DNA of 64,000 bases from Myoxocephalus aenaeus (Eukaryota; Chordata; Actinopteri; Perciformes; Cottidae): NCBI GenBank assembly GCA_038501785.1, contig JBAMJR010000199.1:201001-265000 (forward strand). Direction: 5' to 3'. The position numbers were made by a program, and so were the translations under genes. Below the pieces are notes generated by a model, which searched no databases, had not been told where the DNA came from, and saw only the letters and a program-made list of their open reading frames with translations. Position 1 is the first letter of the stretch; every line of letters begins with the position of its first letter. Below, in pieces: positions 58,111 to 64,000 of this stretch.

Positions 58111-58179
58111 TATCAGATGGATGGAGCGTGTTAGTAAATAAAAGCCATTTAACTAAAAAGTACATAAAACTTACATTTA

Positions 58180-60815
58180 ACTTCAGTGGGAACAGTGTTG
58201 GTGGGAACAGTGTTGATGGGAACAGTGTTGGTGGGAACAGTGTTGATGGGAACAGTGTTGGTGGAACAGTGTTGATGGGAACAGTGTTGATGGAACAGTG
58301 TTGATGGGAACAGTGTTGATGGGAACAGTGTTGGTGGGAACAGTGTTGATGGGAACAGTGTTGATGGAAACAGTGTTGGTGGGAACAGTGTTGATGGGAA
58401 CAGTGTTGATGGGAACAGTGTTGATGGGAACAGTGTTGGTGGGAACAGTGTTGATGGGAACAGTGTTGATGGGAACAGTGTTGGTGGGAACAGTGTTGAT
58501 GGGAACAGTGTTGATGGGAACAGTGTTGATGGGAACAGTGTTGATGGGAACAGTGTTGATGGAACAGTGTTGATGGGAACAGTGTTGATGGGAACAGTGT
58601 TGGTGGGAACAGTGTTGATGGGAACAGTGTTGATGGGAACAGTGTTGATGGGAACAGTGTTGATGGGAACAGTGTTGATGGAACAGTGTTGATGGGAACA
58701 GTGTTGATGGGAACAGTGTTGGTGGGAACAGTGTTAATGGGAACAGTGTTGGTGGGAACAGTGTTGGTGGGAACAGTGTTGATGGGAGCAGTGTTGGTGG
58801 GAACAGTGTTGGTGGGAACAGTGTTGATGGGAACAGTGTTAATGGGAACAGTGTTGATGGGAACAGTGTTGATGGGAACAGTGTTGGTGGGAACAGTGTT
58901 GATGGGAACAGTGTTGATGGGAACAGTGTTAATGGAACAGTGTTGATGGGAACAGTGTTGATGGGAACAGTGTTGATGGGAACAGTGTTGGTGGGAACAG
59001 TGTTGATGGGAACAGTGTTGATGGGAACAGTGTTGATGGGAACAGTGTTGATGGGAACAGTGTTGGTGGGAACAGTGTTGGTGGGAACAGTGTTGGTGGG
59101 AACAGTGTTGATGGGAACAGTGTTGGTGGGAACAGTGTTGGTGGGAACAGTGTTGGTGGGAACAGTGTTGGTGGGAACAGTGTTGATGGGAACAGTGTTG
59201 ATGGGAACAGTGTTAATGGGAACAGTGTTGATAGGAACAGTGTTGATAGGAACAGTGTTGGTGGGAACAGTGTTGATGGGAACAGTGTTGATAGGAACAG
59301 TGTTGATGGGAACAGTGTTGATGGGAACAGTGTTGATGGGAGCAGTGTTGGTGGGAACAGTGTTGGTGGGAACAGTGTTGATGGGAACAGTGTTGATGGG
59401 AACAGTGTTGGTGGGAACAGTGTTGGTGGGAACAGTGTTGGTGGGAACAGTGTTGGTGGGAACAGTGTTGATGGGAACAGTGTTAATGGAACAGTGTTGA
59501 TGGGAACAGTGTTGATGGGAACAGTGTTAATGGAACAGTGTTGATGGGAACAGTGTTGGTGGGAACAGTGTTGATGGGAACAGTGTTGATGGGAACAGTG
59601 TTGATGGGAACAGTGTTGATGGGAACAGTGTTGATGGGAACAGTGTTGATGGGAACAGTGTTAATGGGAACAGTGTTGATAGGAACAGTGTTGATAGGAA
59701 CAGTGTTGGTGGGAACAGTGTTGATGGGAACAGTGTTGATAGGAACAGTGTTGATGGGAACAGTGTTGATGGGAACAGTGTTGATGGGAGCAGTGTTGGT
59801 GGGAACAGTGTTGGTGGGAACAGTGTTGATGGGAACAGTGTTGATGGGAACAGTGTTGGTGGGAACAGTGTTGGTGGGAACAGTGTTGGTGGGAACAGTG
59901 TTGGTGGGAACAGTGTTGATGGGAACAGTGTTGATGGGAACAGTGTTAATGGGAACAGTGTTGATAGGAACAGTGTTGATAGGAACAGTGTTGGTGGGAA
60001 CAGTGTTGATGGGAACAGTGTTGATAGGAACAGTGTTGATGGGAACAGTGTTGATGGGAACAGTGTTGATAGGAACAGTGTTGATGGGAACAGTGTTGAT
60101 AGGAACAGTGTTGATAGGAACAGTGTTGATGGGAACAGTGTTGATAGGAACAGTGTTGATAGGAACAGTGTTGATGGGAACAGTGTTGATGGGAACAGTG
60201 TTGGTGGGAACAGTGTTGGTGGGAACAGTGTTGATGGAACAGTGTTGGTGGGAACAGTGTTGATGGAACAGTGTTGGTGGGAACAGTGTTGATGGAACAG
60301 TGTTGATGGGAACAGTGTTGATGGGAACAGTGTTGATGGGAACAGTGTTGGTGGGAACAGTGTTGGTGGGAACAGTGTTGGTGGGAACAGTGTTGATGGA
60401 ACAGTGTTGGTGGGAACAGTGTTGATGGAACAGTGTTAATGGGAACAGTGTTGGTGGGAACAGTGTTGGTGGGAACAGTGTTGGTGGGAACAGTGTTGAT
60501 GGGAACAGTGTTGGTGGGAACAGTGTTGGTGGGAACAGTGTTGATGGGAACAGTGTTGATGGGAACAGTGTTGGTGGGAACAGTGTTGGTGGGAACAGTG
60601 TTGATGGGAACAGTGTTGATGGGAACAGTGTTGGTGGGAACAGTGTTGATGGGAACAGTGTTGATGGGAGCAGTGTTGGTGGGAACAGTGTTGATGGGAA
60701 CAGTGTTGGTGGGAACAGTGTTGATGGGAACAGTGTTGATGGAACAGTGTTGGTGGGAACAGTGTTGGTGGGAACAGTGTTGATGGGAACAGTGTTGGTG
60801 GGAACAGTGTTGGTG
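58180..60815. repeat. 15-bp minisatellite, about 175 copies
   Basis: Unit AACAGTGTTGATGGG with GATGGG/GGTGGG/GATAGG/AATGGG variants and occasional one-base losses. Long open frames on both strands (GTVLMGTVLM and NTVPINTVP) are artefacts. A variant pattern containing AATGGG, GATAGG, GATAGG recurs near 59211, 59661 and 59947, showing block duplications. Confidence 0.97.
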
Positions 60816-61094
60816 GGAGAGTGAGTGGAGGTCTCTAAGGAGATGAAGATCATTAAATGTCTGACAGATTTTTCAGGATTAGTTTTCCTTCTTAATTTTG
60901 CGACTATTCATTTATGATATAAAACATAAAGGATTTTGATATTTGTGATTCATTCTCTTTACGTTCAGTCAATGAAGTGAAATTATTTGTATTAATATGT
61001 GAGTATAGTATATGTGAGTATTGTGAGACGTGAAGATGGAAACGCTGTCGTGATGTCGTTGTTAAATATGAATGTTCATAAAACAGGAAGCAGA

Positions 61095-61125
61095 GCTGCT
61101 GGTGTTCTCTCTGTGGTTTCCTGTT
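61095..61125. promoter_or_regulatory. Candidate RUNX/ETS composite site
   Basis: CTGTGGTTTCCTGTTT (61109-61124) joins a RUNX site (TGTGGT) to an ETS core (TTCC). Such pairs are characteristic of TCR enhancers, and this one lies about 4.3 kb 3' of TRAC, a place where the alpha enhancer is found in mammals. No CRE or TCF site of good quality was seen beside it, so this is only a candidate. Confidence 0.3.
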
Positions 61126-61159
61126 TGCTCTGCAGAGACAGCAGCAAGAAGTGTGAGAG

Positions 61160-61525
61160 CCTCTTTAGTGCATGTGAGTGCCTTTTAGTGCATGTGATTG
61201 ACTTTTTAGTGCATGTGAGTGCATGTGATTGACCTTTTAGTGCATGTGAGTGTCTTTTAGTGCATGTGATTGACCTTTTAGTGCATGTGATTGACCTTTT
61301 AGTGCATGTGAGTGTCTTTTAGTGCATGTGATTGACCTTTTAGTGCATGTGAGTGTCTTTTAGTGCATGTGATTGACCTTTTAGTGCATGTGAGTGCATG
61401 TGAGTGCCTTTTAGTGCATGTGATTGACCTTTTAGTGCATGTGAGTGCCTTTTAGTGCATGTGATTGACCTTTTAGTGCATGTGAGTGCATGTGAGTGCC
61501 TTTTAGTGCATGTGAGTGCCTTTTT
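61160..61525. repeat. TTTTAGTGCATGTGATTGACC minisatellite
   Basis: About 18 units of TTTAGTGCATGTGATTGACC and TTTAGTGCATGTGAGTGCC. The SINE at 61535 interrupts its right end; GCATGTGCATGTGACTT resumes after it. Confidence 0.92.
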
Positions 61526-61534
61526 GAAAAAAGA

Positions 61535-61765
61535 AAGAAAGAAACATGCACTTTATTAATCCCCTTGGGGAAATTCTTCTCTGCATGTGACCCATCCCTG
61601 GATAGGGAGCAGTGGGCAGCCCTGTGAGGCGCCCGGGGAGCAGCTGAGGGTTCAGTGTCTTGCTCAGGGACATGAGACATGTGAGCTGTGGGGGGACTGG
61701 GGATCGAACCGGATACCTTGTGGTTGCTGGGCGACCACTCATCCCCCTGAGCTACAGCCACCCTT
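61535..61765 (-). mobile_element. tRNA-derived SINE (minus strand), second copy
   Basis: The same family as 24025-24232. On the minus strand the A-box-like TAGCTCAGGGGG is at 61743-61754 and the B-box CCGGTTCGATCCC at 61700-61712. It sits in the GCATGTGA repeat and has an AAAGAAAGAAAG run at its left border. Confidence 0.8.
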
Positions 61766-62335
61766 TTTGCATGTGCATGTGACTTACTTCCAGGTGAAAG
61801 ACTAAAGTGATGAAATGCTCATTTAGAATATTTAGGTCATAGGTTCAGGTTTTATGGAACAGCCTTGTTTTTTTATTCAACATGACATGATTCACAATCC
61901 AAAAGTGCTGGATCAGCGCCCTGAAATATGTTATTTCATATCTTACTGATTTAATACGACTGTCCATTTCTAATAATTTACTTTAATGTGTGTTTAAGTT
62001 CATTCATATGTTGTTATTGCAGTGTCTGAGAACATTGATTACCTGCACACATACTGACTGAAGGGAAGACAGTATTGTATTGCGCCTGTAGAAGAGAGCG
62101 CTGTCTCTTTAAGAGACGAGGAGGAAGACGTGCCGTGTGCAGGCTGGAGACCAAACCGTGTTTAACCTGGAGCTACTCACCTCTGGGTGAAAACACTTCC
62201 TGTGTCTCTGTTCTTTTTGGGGTCATTTTCCTATCTTCAAAACACCAAAGGGTCAACAACATCAATGCTGAGGCCAACAACATATTAATATGAGGCTTTA
62301 TTATTTCCAATAAGTCAGGATTCACCTAGTGTTTC

Positions 62336-62530
62336 TGAGATGAGATGAGATAAGATGAGATAAGATAAGATAAGATAAGATAAGATGAGATGAGATGAGA
62401 TAAGATAAGATAAGATAAGATGAGATAAGATGAGATAAGATAAGATAAGATGAGATAAGATAAGATAATCCTTTATTAGTTCCGCGTGGGGACATTGCAG
62501 GATTACAGCAGCACAGAGACACATATTAAT
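62336..62530. repeat. (GATAA/GATGA)n tract with retroposon 3' tail
   Basis: About 25 pentanucleotides (AGATA/AGATG) end in ATAATCCTTTATTAGTTCCG and GCAGGATTACAGCAGCAC, which resembles a common teleost retroposon 3' end. The pentanucleotide run would be its terminal microsatellite. Confidence 0.7.
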
Positions 62531-62819
62531 ATAAATACACAGTAAAACAGTAAAGAAGAATACAATAACAATATTAAATATACAGACAATAGAACGTCTG
62601 ACTCACAGGCTGAGGGCGCATTGGAAAACATGGAAATGTATTTTTCACTCTTCTGGGAGACGAACATATTATACTATTAAATACATTTCCATGTTTATTT
62701 ACTGTTACAGATAATAACACACATGAGTTTGCAAATATATTGCGCAACATTTGGTTGTGACTAGTCCTTCTGGACATATGCAAACACGCCCTAAACATAA
62801 GGGTCATATTACCTTCATA

Positions 62820-62852
62820 TTCATATATATATTCACTTTATATGCATATATA

Positions 62853-62919
<67 letters not shown>

Positions 62920-63241
62920 ATATATATTCACTTTATATTCATATATATTCACTTTATATTCATATATATATTCACTTTATATTCATATATATGTTCACTT
63001 TATATTCATATATATAAATTCACTTTGTATTCATATATATATTCACTTTATATTCATATATATATATATTCACTTAGTATTCATATAGATATTCACTTTA
63101 TATTCATATATATATTCACTTTATATTCTCTTTATATTCATATATATATTCACTTTGTATTCATATATATATTCACTTTATATTCATATATATATTCACT
63201 TTATATTCACTTTATATTCATATATATATATTCACTTTATA

Positions 63242-63283
<42 letters not shown>

Positions 63284-63443
63284 CTTTATATTCATATATA
63301 TTCACTTTATATTCATATATATATATTCACTTTATATTCATATATATATTCACTTTATATTCACTTTATATTCATATATATTCACTTTATATTCATATAT
63401 ATATATATTCACTTTATATTCATATATGTATATTTATTTCATA

Positions 63444-63483
<40 letters not shown>

Positions 63484-63560
63484 CTTTATATTCATATATG
63501 TGAGTTTATGGGGTAAACTCACATATACTTTACTTTATATCCATATATATATATATTCAC
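62820..63560. repeat. TTCACTTTATATTCATATAT minisatellite
   Basis: About 28 copies of a 20-30-bp unit with internal (TA)n expansions. The Tyr/Ile-rich open frames are artefacts. Confidence 0.95.
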
Positions 63561-63716
63561 TTCAGTTCTGTCTCTGCGTGGGTTGTTCCACCTGTCAGTC
63601 ATCCGTCATCCTGCGGTTTGGATCTGCGACCTGATTGGCTGCTGGAAACTCTTCTGCCTCACTGTTTCCACAGGAAGTGGTCACAGACGCTCTGCCTCAA
63701 GGCCTGCTGGAACAGG

Positions 63717-63718
<2 letters not shown>

Positions 63719-63795
<77 letters not shown>
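63719..63795. repeat. (TG)n microsatellite
   Basis: About 38 TG dinucleotides followed by GGGCGGGGCT. The remainder to 64000 ends in (ATT)n and shows no gene. Confidence 0.96.
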
Positions 63796-63797
<2 letters not shown>

Positions 63798-64000
63798 CGG
63801 GGCTGAGGTGAGGTCATCAGGTGTGAGAACCCTAAATATAAACCGTATTGTTCCTCTGTGGTAAATATGTCATATCTCATATCTGCAGCTGCTCAGAGAT
63901 CTCACTCTATTTTAAAGTGTGCTTTATAAATCATTATTATTATTATTGTTATTATTATTATTATTATTGTTATTGTTGTTATTACCAGGTGTGTATTATA

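Noticed and set aside
58298..60853. Long frames GTVLMGTVLM (+) and NTVPINTVP (-)
   Set aside because: Translations of the 15-bp array. A unit length divisible by three without stops explains them.
56850..64000. V-alpha/delta segments in either orientation
   Set aside because: I looked for a YxC end followed by CACAGTG and a 23-bp spacer on both strands and found none; V genes would lie outside the window.

Overview
The window is vertebrate DNA, almost certainly from a teleost fish. It carries GT-AG introns, recombination signal sequences (RSSs), teleost-type transposons (Tc1-like, hAT-like, tRNA-derived SINEs, LINEs) and an extreme load of minisatellites. It covers the 3' end of SMG7 followed by the constant end of the T-cell receptor alpha/delta locus. 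All genes read on the + strand.

Layout. (1) 1-7365: the last seven coding exons and 3' UTR of SMG7, a nonsense-mediated decay factor, with every large intron inflated by a different minisatellite. (2) 7366-14520: a Tc1-like element carrying a decayed transposase, then an array of about 100 copies of a 49-bp unit. (3) 14531-20675: two D-delta segments, each with a 12-RSS on the 5' side and a 22/23-RSS on the 3' side, and a single J-delta with a 12-RSS. The two D segments are separated by about 5 kb of minisatellite that contains a decayed antisense LINE. (4) 25272-26003: TRDC in two coding exons; its connecting peptide is a coding minisatellite. (5) 26004-30360: repeats, LINE fragments and unassigned exon-like sequence. 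(6) 30386-51043: a J-alpha cluster with 27 intact or nearly intact J segments (26 with the residues expected at a normal 12-RSS/donor, one with FGXG changed to LGKG) and about eight broken J relics. (7) 52954-56830: TRAC in four exons; the stop codon is split over the exon 3/4 junction, and the last exon is 3' UTR filled with minisatellite. Intron 3 contains a hAT-like element with a smaller MITE nested inside it. (8) 56830-64000: hAT-like elements, a 2.6-kb array of a 15-bp unit, a SINE and simple repeats.

How it works. D-delta to J-delta joining followed by splicing to TRDC gives the delta chain. Joining a V segment to any of the J-alpha segments, with splicing to TRAC, gives the alpha chain and deletes or displaces the delta part. 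All J segments end in phase 1, and both constant exons start with the two bases that complete that codon. No V segment is visible. The Ddelta-Jdelta-Cdelta-Jalpha-Calpha order agrees with teleost loci in which the V genes lie beyond C-alpha; that is family knowledge, not something seen here.

The most unusual theme is that several minisatellites appear to have grown out of the functional signals of the receptor genes: RSS nonamer plus spacer, J splice donor, and the C-delta splice acceptor. This places arrays of decoy RSS halves or splice sites beside real ones. A (CA)n array just upstream of TRAC also contains eight perfect GGTCA-nnn-TGACC palindromes, the consensus form of an estrogen response element.
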